Below, in pieces: positions 1 through 8,948 of a DNA stretch of 64,000 nt. The DNA lies in NCBI RefSeq assembly GCF_024648885.1, contig NZ_JANBBF010000008.1, forward strand, positions 744,001 to 808,000. The letters are read 5' to 3'. The notes below the pieces were generated by a model. It was not told the DNA's origin and did no database searches. It worked only from the letters and a program-made list of their open reading frames with translations. Position 1 is the stretch's first letter, and each line of letters opens with the position of its first letter. The stretch comes from Prauserella salsuginis (GTDB lineage: Bacteria > Actinomycetota > Actinomycetes > Mycobacteriales > Pseudonocardiaceae). The position numbers were made by a program, and so were the translations under genes.

Positions 1-423
1 TCCCGGTGGCGGCACAGGTACGGCCAGCTCCCAGCGATCCCAGGACACGCCGCGAGGCGGTGATTCGTCGAACCACAGGACGGCGGCGCCGCCGTCGGGC
101 GGCTGCAATGCGGACTCGGGGCCCTCGAGCACAGCCGCCGTCCACGCCTGGTCGCGGACGAGGAATACGGCCTCGTCGGGTGTCACTACGTCGCGGTAGT
201 ACGCGGATGCGTAGGCTCGCCGTTCGGATTCGCGGTCGGCGAACCATGTCTCGGAGCAGAAGCGGGCCGTGCCACGGGCCCACTGCTCGGCCACCGGTCG
301 GTTCTGCCGGTAGCCGAGCAGTCCGGGAGTCCGGACGAACAGGTCACCGTGGCGATGCTCCCAGTGCCGTCGCCCGCGGTCGGCGTCGCCACTCGGCGGC
401 ACGAGGAAGATGCGATGCTGCAC
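1..423 (-). CDS. EthD-like protein, partial (runs off left edge)
   Basis: The 141 codons in the window encode the N-terminal part of an EthD-like dimeric alpha/beta-barrel protein; the C-terminal end lies beyond the left edge. Seen: short family-like blocks HRHGDLF, PGLLGYRQN, ETWFADRESER and YYRDVVTPDE in order. The GTG start at 423 follows a GGGAG box and lies 22 bp after the alcohol dehydrogenase stop, so it is the last visible gene of the ALDH-ADH operon. EthD proteins accompany P450 systems that open ethers (established for ethRABCD) and also occur with other oxygenase pathways as small accessory proteins of unclear chemistry. The role here is inferred from context only. Confidence 0.72.
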   Translation of the reverse strand, partial: MQHRIFLVPPSGDADRGRRHWEHRHGDLFVRTPGLLGYRQNRPVAEQWARGTARFCSETWFADRESERRAYASAYYRDVVTPDEAVFLVRDQAWTAAVLEGPESALQPPDGGAAVLWFDESPPRGVSWDRWELAVPVPPPG

Positions 424-445
424 CGGACGCTCCCGGTAAACCGGT

Positions 446-1576
446 TCAGTCGTCGTAGAGGATGACGCCCCGAATGTTGCGGGCGGCCTCCATATCCGCG
501 TACGCCTCGTTGATCTGATCGAGCGAGTAGGTGCGCGTGATCATCTCGTCGATCATCAGCTGCCCGCGCCGGTAGCGGTCGAGAAGCCGCGGAATGTCGA
601 CGTGCGGCTGGAGGCCACCGTACAGACCGCCCTTGATTGTCTGCTGCATCATCACGAAGCCGAAGACGTTGAAAGCGGCTTCGGTGTCCCACATGGACGA
701 CACGCCGGCGATCGCCATCGTGCCGCCTTTCGCCAGCATTCCCAGCATCGGCTGGATCATCGTGCCTTCGACCACTCCGATGGTGACGATCACCTTGTCG
801 GCCATCCGGCCATGGGTCAGGTCCGTCAGCAGCGGCATCGCCTCCTCGATCGAGCCCGCCACGTGCGTCGCTCCGAACCTCGGCGCCTCTTGCCGCTTGA
901 ACTCCACCGGGTCGATGACGATGATCTCCCGGGCTCCGGCGTGTTTGGCGCCCTGCACCGCGCTCATGCCGACACCGCCGACGCCGAGGACCACGACGAC
1001 GTCGTCGATCTCGACGTCCGCGATCCGCACGGCCGTCCCCCAGCCGGTCGGTACGGCACACCCGGCCACGGCCGCAGCCGGGAACGGGATGTCGTCGTCG
1101 ATCTTGATGACCGAATCGACGGGGGTGACGATGCGCTCGCTGAACGTGCCGAGATAGGTCATCGGGCCGACGGGCTCGCCCGCCGCCGTGTGGATGCGGT
1201 TGGTGCCGTCGAGCATGACGCCCTGCAGCAGACCCGCTCCCCGGTCGCACAACTGTCCGACGCCGCGCACGCACGGCACGCACTTTCCGCAGGAGGGCAT
1301 GAAGGTGCACGTGACGTGGTCGCCGACGGACAGCTCCGTGACGTCCTCGCCGACCTGCTCGACGATGCCGGCTCCCTCGTGGCCGCCGAGGAACGGCGCG
1401 AAGTCCACCGCCTGGTCACCGGCCGCGGCGTGGTTGTCGGAGTGGCACAGGCCGGCCGCCTTGAGTTTCACCATGACCTCACCGCGTTTCGGCGGCGAGA
1501 CCTCCAGCTCCTCGACGTGCCAGTCGTTACGCACGTTCTGCTGGGTCTTCAGAAGGACCGCACCGTGAGACTTCAT
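446..1576 (-). CDS. NDMA-dependent (mycofactocin-type) zinc alcohol dehydrogenase
   Basis: A 376-residue medium-chain dehydrogenase. Seen: catalytic zinc Cys in AGLCHSDNH, GHEGAG, structural zinc cysteines in SCGKCVPC plus a fourth Cys, and a Rossmann motif LGVGGVGMSAV. The N-terminus MKSHGAVLLKTQQN and overall pattern match the actinobacterial family in which NADH is not released and the artificial acceptor NDMA or mycofactocin recycles the cofactor (family knowledge). The ATG at 1576 is preceded by GGGAGAGATCC. An open frame continues upstream without a stop, but that part is only a shadow of the ALDH gene. It lies 14 bp after the ALDH stop, suggesting alcohol to aldehyde to acid in one operon. 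No mycofactocin biosynthesis genes are visible here. Confidence 0.88.
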   Translation of the reverse strand: MKSHGAVLLKTQQNVRNDWHVEELEVSPPKRGEVMVKLKAAGLCHSDNHAAAGDQAVDFAPFLGGHEGAGIVEQVGEDVTELSVGDHVTCTFMPSCGKCVPCVRGVGQLCDRGAGLLQGVMLDGTNRIHTAAGEPVGPMTYLGTFSERIVTPVDSVIKIDDDIPFPAAAVAGCAVPTGWGTAVRIADVEIDDVVVVLGVGGVGMSAVQGAKHAGAREIIVIDPVEFKRQEAPRFGATHVAGSIEEAMPLLTDLTHGRMADKVIVTIGVVEGTMIQPMLGMLAKGGTMAIAGVSSMWDTEAAFNVFGFVMMQQTIKGGLYGGLQPHVDIPRLLDRYRRGQLMIDEMITRTYSLDQINEAYADMEAARNIRGVILYDD

Positions 1577-1590
1577 CGGATCTCTCCCGC

Positions 1591-3045
1591 TCACTTCACC
1601 TTGACGGACTTGTACTGGAGGAACTCCCCGAGCCCTTCGAGACCGAACTCGCGGCCGAAACCGGACTGTTTGAATCCGCCGAACGGCGCGAACATCGACA
1701 CACCGGCCGTGTTGACCGCGACGGTGCCCGCCCTGATCCGGCCCGCGACCGTGCGGGCCAGTTCCTCGTCGGCCGCGTACACCGAGGCAGCCAGGCCGTA
1801 CGCCGTGCCGTTGGCAATAGCGACGGCTTCGTCGACGCTGTCGTAGGGAATGACACTGAGCACCGGCCCGAAGATCTCCTCCTGGGCGATGGTCGCGTCT
1901 GGTGCGACGTTCGCGAAGACCGTCGGCGCGACGTAGAAGCCCTGGTCGAGTCCGTCCGGCCGGCCGCCGCCGAGGACGAGATCGCCGCCCTCGGCCTTCC
2001 CGGTGGCGATATAGTCCATGACCCGCTCGAACTGCCGCGCACTGGCCAGCGGTCCGAGATCCGACGAGTCGTCGGCAGGGTCTCCGACCCGCATCGCCTC
2101 CAGCCGCGCCACCAGTGCGGCAACCACCTCGTCGTGCCGCGCACGGGGAACCAGAACACGTGTCAGGGCAGCACAGATCTGCCCGTTGAACGCGATGAAC
2201 CCCGGAACCAGGGACGGCAGGACGTCCTCGAGTGGGACGTCGCCGAGGAGGATGGCGGGTGACTTGCCGCCGAGTTCGAGCGTCACGTTGGCCAGCCGGC
2301 CCGCGCACGCGCTCATGACTGCCTTCCCTGCACCGATGGAGCCGGTGAGGCTGACCTTGTCGATGCCTGGATGCTCGACGAGGTGGGCACTGACCTCTGC
2401 CGAGGCCGGCAGCACGCTCAACACTCCGGGCGGCAGCCCGGCGGCGTCGGCCATCTCGCCGACGAGGGCGGCGGTGAGTTGCGATTCCTGCGCCATCTTC
2501 AGCACCACCGGACAACCGGCGAGGAGGGCCGGGACCAGTTTCATCGCAAGGTAGAGCCCGGGACCGTTCCACGCGGTGATGACGAGGGCCGGGCCGATCG
2601 GCTCCCGAACGACGTCCACGACCCCGTCGGGCACCTCGCGACGCTCGGACAGCGCCACAGACCTGGCGCGTTCGAGCAGATCCCGCCACATGAGCACGAC
2701 GCCACCGTTGAGCGCGGCGGAGTGCGCCAGCGTGGGCCCGGACTCGGTGACCCACGCCAGGTCGAACTCCTCCTTGCGCTCCTCGAAACGATCGCAGAAC
2801 CGGCTCAGCGCCTCGATCCGCTCGGCGAGCGGCAACGTCGGCCACGGGCCGTGGTCGAACGCGTCGCGTGCCGCGGCCACGGCGCGGTCGGCGTCGTCAA
2901 TCGTTGGGTCCGGGGCCGTGGCGACCACCGCCCCGGTCGCGGGTGAGACGACCTCGTAGGTCGGGGCATCTCGCTGCTTGTGCACCCATTCGCCGCCGAT
3001 GTAGAGGCGGCCGATGTGAACGGTCGGGTCGGCGCTCAGTGTCAC
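1591..3045 (-). CDS. NAD(P)-dependent aldehyde dehydrogenase
   Basis: A 484-residue ALDH-superfamily enzyme that oxidises an aldehyde to the acid. Seen: general-base Glu in TLELGGKSPAI, catalytic Cys in FNGQICAALTR, and the C-terminal NTAGVSMFAPFGGFKQSG block, all in the usual order and at full family length. It is the first gene of the ALDH-ADH-EthD operon; an operator-like palindrome (3137-3150) lies 91 bp upstream of its ATG. Pairing with the downstream alcohol dehydrogenase suggests the alcohol's aldehyde product is its substrate; specificity is unknown. Confidence 0.92.
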   Translation of the reverse strand: MTLSADPTVHIGRLYIGGEWVHKQRDAPTYEVVSPATGAVVATAPDPTIDDADRAVAAARDAFDHGPWPTLPLAERIEALSRFCDRFEERKEEFDLAWVTESGPTLAHSAALNGGVVLMWRDLLERARSVALSERREVPDGVVDVVREPIGPALVITAWNGPGLYLAMKLVPALLAGCPVVLKMAQESQLTAALVGEMADAAGLPPGVLSVLPASAEVSAHLVEHPGIDKVSLTGSIGAGKAVMSACAGRLANVTLELGGKSPAILLGDVPLEDVLPSLVPGFIAFNGQICAALTRVLVPRARHDEVVAALVARLEAMRVGDPADDSSDLGPLASARQFERVMDYIATGKAEGGDLVLGGGRPDGLDQGFYVAPTVFANVAPDATIAQEEIFGPVLSVIPYDSVDEAVAIANGTAYGLAASVYAADEELARTVAGRIRAGTVAVNTAGVSMFAPFGGFKQSGFGREFGLEGLGEFLQYKSVKVK

Positions 3046-3133
3046 GGTGTCCTCCGGGTTTGCTCAGCCACTCTGCTCAGCCACGGAACGTCTGCGCGTG
3101 ATCCACGACACTTCCAGATCGACACGCAACTAG

Positions 3134-3997
3134 TCAAGCAATCGTTTGGTAGAAATTATGGAGAAGCTCGGTCAGCGCCGTCGCCGCAGCGGTTGCCCGC
3201 GCCTCCGGCGACATCGCCGCGCTGCCCGCAGTGGGCGCCTCCACCACGAGCGGCCTGCCGGGCAACGCCGCGAGGAGGCCCATCAGATCGAGGTCGCCGT
3301 GCCCGGGCAGCAACCGCCGTCCGATCGCCTCCCGTCGAAGCGCGTCGTTCTCCCCGCCGGACTCATGTCCCGGCGGTTCCCACGACGCGTCACACAGCTG
3401 CACGTAGGGCATGCAGGCATCGCCGCAGGCCGTGACGGCGGCCGCCACGTCAGCGGGCGTCCCGCCCGAACGGTGCAGGTGCAGCGCGTCGACCAGCACC
3501 CCCGCCCCGGCCGGCACGGCCGTCGCGAGCGCGTCGGAGAGCGTGCGACACGCCGTGAACGCCATCGGCTCCAGGCACGGCAGCACCCCGACCGCAGAGG
3601 CCTCATCGACGATCCCGGCGAGCAGGTCGCGTGCGCGATCGGTCCCGAGCTCGCTGTCGACGACCAGTACACGTGGCGCGCCCAGTTCGGCGGCACCGTC
3701 GATCACGGACCTGATCTCGCCTGCCGTGAGATCGCAGCGCAGCCGGAGCACCTCCACGTCGAGCACGTGCATCCCCGTAGACCGCAGCGCGGCCAGCACC
3801 CGCGCGCGCCGGCCGGGGTCCCGGCCGACGTCACCGGCGACCGAGGTGCGGCTGCCTGCCACACGGAGAGTGACCCCGTCGAACCCTGCCGCCGCAGCGG
3901 CAGCGATGAACACCTCGGGCTCGGTGTCCAGGAAGTCCAGACAAGCCAGCGCCCGCAGGCAGTCCGTGTCCGCCCGCTCCGGCGGCGGTCCGGTCAT
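3134..3997 (-). CDS. Sugar phosphate isomerase/epimerase-type TIM-barrel protein
   Basis: A 287-residue protein resembling the xylose-isomerase-like TIM-barrel family. Seen: FIAAAAAAGFDGVTLRV, metal-ligand-type acidic residues in LVVDSELG, LPCLEPM, GVLVDALHLHRSGG, and VQLCDAS. Start ATG at 3997 overlaps the stop of the upstream VOC gene (ATGA), implying translational coupling. Family members isomerise or cleave hydroxyketo compounds or sugars; with an acyl-CoA ligase and VOC proteins here, a role on a small hydroxyacid intermediate is possible but unproven. Its last codons contain an operator-like palindrome that probably serves the next operon. Confidence 0.7.
   Translation of the reverse strand: MTGPPPERADTDCLRALACLDFLDTEPEVFIAAAAAAGFDGVTLRVAGSRTSVAGDVGRDPGRRARVLAALRSTGMHVLDVEVLRLRCDLTAGEIRSVIDGAAELGAPRVLVVDSELGTDRARDLLAGIVDEASAVGVLPCLEPMAFTACRTLSDALATAVPAGAGVLVDALHLHRSGGTPADVAAAVTACGDACMPYVQLCDASWEPPGHESGGENDALRREAIGRRLLPGHGDLDLMGLLAALPGRPLVVEAPTAGSAAMSPEARATAAATALTELLHNFYQTIA
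3137..3150. promoter_or_regulatory. Operator-like palindrome, site 1 (ALDH operon)
   Basis: AGCAATCGTTTGGT, one mismatch from the window consensus ACCAATCGTTTGGT. It lies 91 bp upstream of the ALDH ATG and overlaps the final codons (Tyr-Gln-Thr-Ile-Ala-stop) of the upstream isomerase gene. Its reverse complement is identical to the site at 8266-8279. Confidence 0.6.
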
Positions 3998-4530
3998 CGC
4001 TCGCGGAACAGGTCGGTGCCGTCCCACCCCTCGGCGGCGCGCGCCACGCGCCCGTACAGCTCGGACAGATAGGGGGTTCGCTCGTACAGTTCGACCAGAT
4101 GCCCCATGGCCGGTCCCACATCGAGGAAGACGAATCGCACCTCGGGCGTCTCGGCGTCCACCACCACCCGCGCCCCGCCCTCCACCATCCGCTCGCACGC
4201 CTGCTCGAGGTCGTCGACGAAGCACGCGACATGGTGGACGCCGATACCGTGCCTGCGCATGTCCCGCTCCAGCGGAGCCGGTTCGAGCGCGTGATGGTGG
4301 ACGAACTCGACCATCACCGGGCCCCACTGTCCCAGCGCGCAGGTGTGGTCGAAGACGCCGTCCAGCACGGTCCCGCCCTCCCCCGGCACCCGGACCCGCG
4401 GAGCCGGCACGTGTTCGCGCACGTAGAACGGCCCTGCCCCGTAGAGCTCGTACCAACGGCGGGCGCTGGTACGCACGTCCGTGGTCGCGTACGCGACCTG
4501 CACCATGCTTGCCCCGTGCGGAAGCCCCAT
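3994..4530 (-). CDS. VOC (glyoxalase/bleomycin-resistance fold) protein
   Basis: A 178-residue vicinal-oxygen-chelate protein with two beta-alpha-beta-beta-beta modules. Seen: MVQVAYATTDVRTSARRW in the first module and GVHHVACFVDDLEQA, then HLVELYE in the second, giving a plausible His and Glu metal site. The ATG at 4530 is chosen because GGAGAA precedes it; an upstream GTG in frame has no good ribosome site. Its stop overlaps the next gene's ATG. VOC enzymes include epimerases, extradiol dioxygenases and lyases; the reaction is not deducible here. Confidence 0.78.
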   Translation of the reverse strand: MGLPHGASMVQVAYATTDVRTSARRWYELYGAGPFYVREHVPAPRVRVPGEGGTVLDGVFDHTCALGQWGPVMVEFVHHHALEPAPLERDMRRHGIGVHHVACFVDDLEQACERMVEGGARVVVDAETPEVRFVFLDVGPAMGHLVELYERTPYLSELYGRVARAAEGWDGTDLFRER

Positions 4531-4585
4531 CGCGTTCTCCTCCGCTTCCCTCCCGCTTTCTCCGGCCGGCCCGCGCACCGGGGTC

Positions 4586-5176
4586 TCATTCCGGGTGCGT
4601 GGTGGCCTTCCAACGTGGCCGCGCCTCGTTCCACTCGATCCGACCCGCCAGCACGTCCGCGATCCCGGCCCCGTCGGGCATGACCGGCTCCGACCACGAC
4701 AGCGGGGAATCGGTGAGCTGGACCAACGTGCCGAATCCGGAGGAAGGGCGGATGAAGGTCTCGTCCCACCATCCGGTTCCGGTACGCGTGTCGACGGTGC
4801 GGAAACCGGCCTCCTCCAGTCGCCTCGCCGCCTCGGTGACGTCCCGGACGAAACAGGTCATGTGGTGGAAACCGGGGCCGTGGCGGTCGAGATAGGCCGC
4901 GAGGTACGACTCAGGGTGCAGCGGCGACAGCAGCTCGACTTTCACGCCCGGCGGGAAGCGCAGCTGCACCGTCCGGAGCCCGAGCCGGTCGTCGTCCCCG
5001 CCCGCGATCAACGTGCCGCCGAGCAGATCGGCGTAGAGCGCGGCCGCCGGGGCAAGGTCGGGCACCGCGACGGCGATGTGATCGAACCGCGTCACCAGCC
5101 CCGCCACGGCGCTCGCAGTGCCCGCGGCGCCGACACCGCCCGCCGTGCCTGCCGCGGACGCCGGCTCGGCGCTCAC
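4586..5176 (-). CDS. VOC family protein, methylmalonyl-CoA epimerase-like
   Basis: A 196-residue VOC protein. Seen: FDHIAVAVPDLAPAAALYAD, VKVELLSPLHPES, HGPGFHHMTCFVRDV and GTLVQLTDSP, close to the methylmalonyl-CoA epimerase pattern with His and Glu ligands. The GTG at 5176 overlaps the stop of the acyl-CoA synthetase gene (GTGA), so translation is probably coupled; the first ~25 residues are Ala/Gly-rich and a later GTG start is possible. Location directly after a CoA ligase fits work on a CoA thioester, but this is inference. Confidence 0.75.
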   Translation of the reverse strand: MSAEPASAAGTAGGVGAAGTASAVAGLVTRFDHIAVAVPDLAPAAALYADLLGGTLIAGGDDDRLGLRTVQLRFPPGVKVELLSPLHPESYLAAYLDRHGPGFHHMTCFVRDVTEAARRLEEAGFRTVDTRTGTGWWDETFIRPSSGFGTLVQLTDSPLSWSEPVMPDGAGIADVLAGRIEWNEARPRWKATTHPE

Positions 5177-6885
5177 GGCAGGTCGATTCCCAGCTCGGCG
5201 CACAGTGCCTCGCGCAGGCGGAACTTCTGGATCTTCGTCGCGGCCATCGGCCACTCGTCGACCACACGCACGTACCGGGGCAGTTTGAAGCTGGCGATCC
5301 GCCCGTGCAGCCACTCCCGCAGTTCCTCGCCGGTGATCTCGTGCCCGTCCCGCAGCTCGACCGCCGCGACGGGGACCTCCACGAGCCGGTCGTCGGGAAT
5401 GCCGACCACCTGTGCGATACCGACCGCGGGATGTCGCTGCAGCGCCTCCTCGATCTCGACGGCGGCCACGTTCTCCCCGCCGACCTTCAGCATGTCCTTC
5501 AGCCGCCCCAGGTACGAGATCCGCCCGTCCGCGTCGACCGTGCCGATGTCGCCGGTGTGGAACCAGCCCTCGTCATCGATCACCGCCGCGGTGGCCTCGG
5601 GGTCGTTCCGATAGCCCTCGAACATCGAATAGCCGCGGACACATATCTCGCCGCGCTCACCGGTCGGCACCGGCACGCCGGTCTCGGCGTCGACAACGCG
5701 TACCTGAATTCCGGGGAACGGCGGCCCGCTCGTGTTGGTGCGCTGCTCGAGCGTGTCGGTGGGGACCGAGAACGAGACGCACCCACCGGTCTCCGTGGAA
5801 CCGTACGCGGTCACCACGGCGGCGTGCGGCCACAGCTTCTGCAGTTCGCGCAGCGTCGCGGGCGGCGCCACACCGTTGATCACGCGCACAGCGCTCCAGT
5901 CCACGGCAGAGAACTCCGGATGGTCGGCCAGAGCCTGGGTGATCGTCGGGAACGTCGGGTAGAAATGCGTGAGCCGCGCGGAGCGGAGCATCGCGATGGC
6001 TCCGTCGGGCTCGAAATGCTCCATCGACAGGAACGTCGCGCCCGTGTAGAAGCAGCCGTTCATCGGCAGCACCGACGACATATGGAACATCGGCAGCGGA
6101 TCCCAGAAGCGGTCCCCACCATGAACGTCCAGGCGGTCGGCCACCGCGATGGCGTTGCGTACCACCATCTCGTGGCTGAGCGCGCAGCCCTTGGGCTGGG
6201 CCGTGGTTCCGGAGGTGTACATCATCATGCCGACCTCGCGCAGCGACACCTGTCTGCGCAGCGCGTGCACCTCTTCCGGCGTGATGTGCTCGGCACCCGT
6301 GTAGAACCCCTCCCGGCGCAGGTACGCCGGTCCGCACTCACCGTCGCCGAGGACGACCACGGCCTCCAGCGTGGGCACCGACGGCACCGGGAACGCGTCG
6401 CGACGGCGCGGGTCGAGTTCCGGCATCGCGGCCTCGATGCGGTCGGTGAGCCCGAACGGCTGCCCCGCGTGGCAAGCCGACACGAGCACCTTGACGTCGG
6501 CGTCGCCGAGCACGTGCGCCAGGTCGTCGCCCTGGTAACGCGCGTTGATCAGCACCGCCACGGCGCCGAGCATCGTCGCGCCGTAGGACACGCGCGCGAA
6601 GTCGGCACAGTTCGCCATGAGGATGCCGACGTGGTCCCCCGGCCCTACGCCCATCGCGCGAAGCGCGCGTGCGGCCAGCTCCGCGTCGGCGGCGAGCTCG
6701 GCGAAGGTGAGTCGTTCTCCCGGGAAGACCAGCGCCTCGGAGTCGGGCCACAGTGCGGCCGCCCGCACGACCACGTCGCCGATCGGAACCGCCTCGGCCC
6801 ACCCGGGCGACCCGGCCGCGCCGCGACCGGCTGGCACGGTTCTCGGTACCGGAACCTGCTGCGAGGACGTCTCCATTGTCGTCAC
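5173..6885 (-). CDS. Acyl-CoA synthetase (AMP-forming ligase, FadD-like)
   Basis: A 570-residue ANL-superfamily ligase that activates a carboxylic acid to its CoA thioester through an acyl-AMP. Seen: P-loop MMMYTSGTTAQPKG, adenylate motif AYGSTETGG, the hinge/ATP motif GWFHTGDIG followed by YLGRLKDMLKVGGENV, and a C-terminal catalytic Lys region (MAATKIQKFRLRE). The GTG start at 6885 has GGAGG eight bases upstream; an in-frame ATG lies three codons later. It is 159 bp downstream of the acyl-CoA dehydrogenase gene and is followed directly by two VOC genes, which suggests activation of the pathway acid before beta-oxidation-like steps. Confidence 0.9.
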   Translation of the reverse strand: MTTMETSSQQVPVPRTVPAGRGAAGSPGWAEAVPIGDVVVRAAALWPDSEALVFPGERLTFAELAADAELAARALRAMGVGPGDHVGILMANCADFARVSYGATMLGAVAVLINARYQGDDLAHVLGDADVKVLVSACHAGQPFGLTDRIEAAMPELDPRRRDAFPVPSVPTLEAVVVLGDGECGPAYLRREGFYTGAEHITPEEVHALRRQVSLREVGMMMYTSGTTAQPKGCALSHEMVVRNAIAVADRLDVHGGDRFWDPLPMFHMSSVLPMNGCFYTGATFLSMEHFEPDGAIAMLRSARLTHFYPTFPTITQALADHPEFSAVDWSAVRVINGVAPPATLRELQKLWPHAAVVTAYGSTETGGCVSFSVPTDTLEQRTNTSGPPFPGIQVRVVDAETGVPVPTGERGEICVRGYSMFEGYRNDPEATAAVIDDEGWFHTGDIGTVDADGRISYLGRLKDMLKVGGENVAAVEIEEALQRHPAVGIAQVVGIPDDRLVEVPVAAVELRDGHEITGEELREWLHGRIASFKLPRYVRVVDEWPMAATKIQKFRLREALCAELGIDLP

Positions 6886-7044
6886 CGCGGTGTCCTCCCT
6901 GCTGCTCGTGTGCGTGCGCTGATTGCCGACAGCCGAGACTCGACCCGCCGGGCGCACATCAGAGGACGACAGTGCACCACCGGCACCGCCGGTGACACCA
7001 GGTCCTCGCCACCCCCACGGATTCCGACGTCCGGCGGGGCCGGC

Positions 7045-8208
7045 TCAGAACGACCGGGGCAGCCCGGCCATCTCGGCGATCGAGTTGCGGGCCATCTCGT
7101 TGGCGATCGGCCCGATCCGGTACAGGCGCGCGTCCCGCCAGTACCGTTGCATCTGGGTTTCGAGCGCGTAGCCCATGCCGCCGAAGATCTGGATACCGCG
7201 GTCGGCGGCCGTGACCGCGCCCTCGGACGCGACGATCTTGGCCATGTTGGCCTGCATGCCGCAGTCCAACCCTTCGGCCTGGCGCCACGCGGCCTCGTAG
7301 ATCAGCAGCTCCGCCGACTTCTGGGCGATGAGCATATCGGCGTAGTAGTGCTGCAGCACCTGCATCCGGCCGAGCTTCTTGCCGAACACGTCGCGCTCGT
7401 CGAGATAACGCTTGGCCTCCTCGATGACACCGTCGAGAATGCCCAACGCGAGCGCGGACATCACGATCCGCTCGTTGTTGAGGGTCTTGAGCAGCATGTA
7501 CCACGCCTGCCCCGGATCGCCGAGCACGAGTTCGTCCGGCACGAACACGTCATCGAGGAACACCTCGCAGGATCCCACGTTCTTCATGCCTAGCTTGGGG
7601 ATCTGCCTGCATTCGACGCCCTCGGCCTCGCGTGGGACGAGGAACAGTGTGGTACCACCGGTCTTCTTGGCCGGGTTCTTCTCCGTACGGGCCAGCAGGA
7701 GGAGGTAGTCGGCGACGTGGGCCTGCGTGGACCAGATCTTCTGGCCGTTGATGACCCAGCCACCCTCGGAACGGGTGGCTGTAGTCGCGAGCACGCCGAG
7801 TAGGTCGGTCCCCCCGGCCGGCTCGGTCACCGAGATCGCGAACTTCTTCGAGCCGTCGGCAACCTGTGGCAGCAGCCGACGCTTCTGCTCCTCCGTGCCG
7901 TAGTAGCCGACGGATTTCGCTCCGGCGAAGGCGTTGATGCCCCAGATCCACGCGATACCCCCCAGGGAACGGGCGAGTTCGCGGATCAGGATGACCTGAT
8001 CGAGCTCGGTGCCACCGGAACCGCCGTAGGCCTCGTCGATCCCGATGCCGTGGAATCCCACCTCGGCCATCCTCGCGAAGAGTTCGTGGGGGTATTCGAA
8101 CTCCTGCTTCTCCAGTTCGAGTGCCGCCTCCTTCGGGCACTCCTTCTCGACCCACTCCCGGACGGTCTTCCGGAACGCCTCCTGCTCGTCTGTGAGCGCG
8201 AAGTCCAC
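7045..8208 (-). CDS. Acyl-CoA dehydrogenase
   Basis: A 387-residue FAD-dependent acyl-CoA dehydrogenase. Seen: N-terminal helical domain (DFALTDEQEAFRKTVREW), FAD-binding ISVTEPAGGTDL and GWVINGQKIWST, and the C-terminal block with a candidate catalytic Glu in GGMGYALETQMQRYWRDARL. The start is GTG at 8208 with AGGAGGAACC immediately upstream. It heads the left-going operon, and an operator-like palindrome lies 57 bp upstream. The enzyme would introduce a 2,3-double bond into the CoA ester made by the following synthetase; electron acceptor (ETF) genes are not in the window. Confidence 0.92.
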   Translation of the reverse strand: MDFALTDEQEAFRKTVREWVEKECPKEAALELEKQEFEYPHELFARMAEVGFHGIGIDEAYGGSGGTELDQVILIRELARSLGGIAWIWGINAFAGAKSVGYYGTEEQKRRLLPQVADGSKKFAISVTEPAGGTDLLGVLATTATRSEGGWVINGQKIWSTQAHVADYLLLLARTEKNPAKKTGGTTLFLVPREAEGVECRQIPKLGMKNVGSCEVFLDDVFVPDELVLGDPGQAWYMLLKTLNNERIVMSALALGILDGVIEEAKRYLDERDVFGKKLGRMQVLQHYYADMLIAQKSAELLIYEAAWRQAEGLDCGMQANMAKIVASEGAVTAADRGIQIFGGMGYALETQMQRYWRDARLYRIGPIANEMARNSIAEMAGLPRSF

Positions 8209-8265
8209 GGTTCCTCCTGGTGGGCGGCTCGGCGCAGCGGCACCTCGACAGCCCTCGTGATTTCC

Positions 8266-8279
8266 ACCAAACGATTGCT
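8266..8279. promoter_or_regulatory. Operator-like palindrome, site 2 (acyl-CoA dehydrogenase operon)
   Basis: ACCAAACGATTGCT, one arm perfect and one with a single mismatch; 57 bp upstream of the GTG of the acyl-CoA dehydrogenase in a 179-bp divergent intergenic region. Confidence 0.6.
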
Positions 8280-8335
8280 CGATTTATGGAACACCGACCC
8301 CCGGGCGATGTCAAGCACGACGAGGACTTTCATCA

Positions 8336-8349
8336 ACCAATCGTTTGGT
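8336..8349. promoter_or_regulatory. Operator-like palindrome, site 3 (VOC-ferredoxin operon)
   Basis: ACCAATCGTTTGGT with perfect 5-bp arms, 38 bp upstream of the rightward VOC gene. It is identical to the site at 30582-30595 and 57 bp from site 2, so the divergent region carries one box per promoter. Confidence 0.68.
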
Positions 8350-8387
8350 GTAATAGTGGAGCGATCAGGGCCAACGAAAGGACCTCC

Positions 8388-8948
8388 ATGACCCGCGTGC
8401 ACATCGACCACGTCGCGCTCTGCGTGAAGGATCTCGACCAGGCCATCGAGGACTGGACGGACATCCTCGGCGTGCTCACCCCCGAGCTGACAGAGACGAT
8501 CACCTACTCCCGCGGCAGCTCGGACGGCACCGAGATGGTGTGGGCCACCTTCCAGAACCCCGATCCGACCGGTGTCTCCATCCAGATGTGGGCACCCGGC
8601 TCGCCCGACAGCTGGGTGCACAAGGTGCTCGCCAAACGCGGTGAGTTCGTCCACCACATCGCGTTCCTGAGCGACAACTTCGGGCACACCATGCAGCAGT
8701 GCCGCGAGGCAGGCCTGCCCGTACTGCTCGACGAAGACAGCCACCCCGACACCATGCCGTGGCTCAAGTGGAACTTCCTGCCCGAGTCCAAGGCGCACGG
8801 TGTGCTGATCGAACTCGCCACGCGTTACCAGGTCGGAGGCGACCGGTGGCTGCCCCACCCGGGCAATGCCGAGAACGACGACCTGCAGAAGGAACTCACC
8901 GACCGGTTCTACACCGACCCGGGACTCAAGGGCGGAGGCAAGCCGTGA
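8388..8948 (+). CDS. VOC family protein
   Basis: A 186-residue VOC protein. Seen: VHIDHVALCVKDLDQAIEDW, FVHHIAFLSDNFGHT and GVLIELATRY, the usual His/His/Glu metal-ligand layout. ATG at 8388 is preceded by GAAAGGA. It is first in the rightward operon VOC-ferredoxin-reductase-ferredoxin-ADH, and its stop overlaps the ferredoxin start (GTGA). It is one of four VOC proteins in the putative regulon; the reaction is unknown. Confidence 0.8.
   Translation: MTRVHIDHVALCVKDLDQAIEDWTDILGVLTPELTETITYSRGSSDGTEMVWATFQNPDPTGVSIQMWAPGSPDSWVHKVLAKRGEFVHHIAFLSDNFGHTMQQCREAGLPVLLDEDSHPDTMPWLKWNFLPESKAHGVLIELATRYQVGGDRWLPHPGNAENDDLQKELTDRFYTDPGLKGGGKP

Noticed and set aside
446-2845. A single 799-codon frame that joins the alcohol dehydrogenase to upstream sequence
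   Set aside because: The upstream part is the wrong frame of the ALDH gene. The real start is ATG 1576 with GGGAGAGATCC before it.
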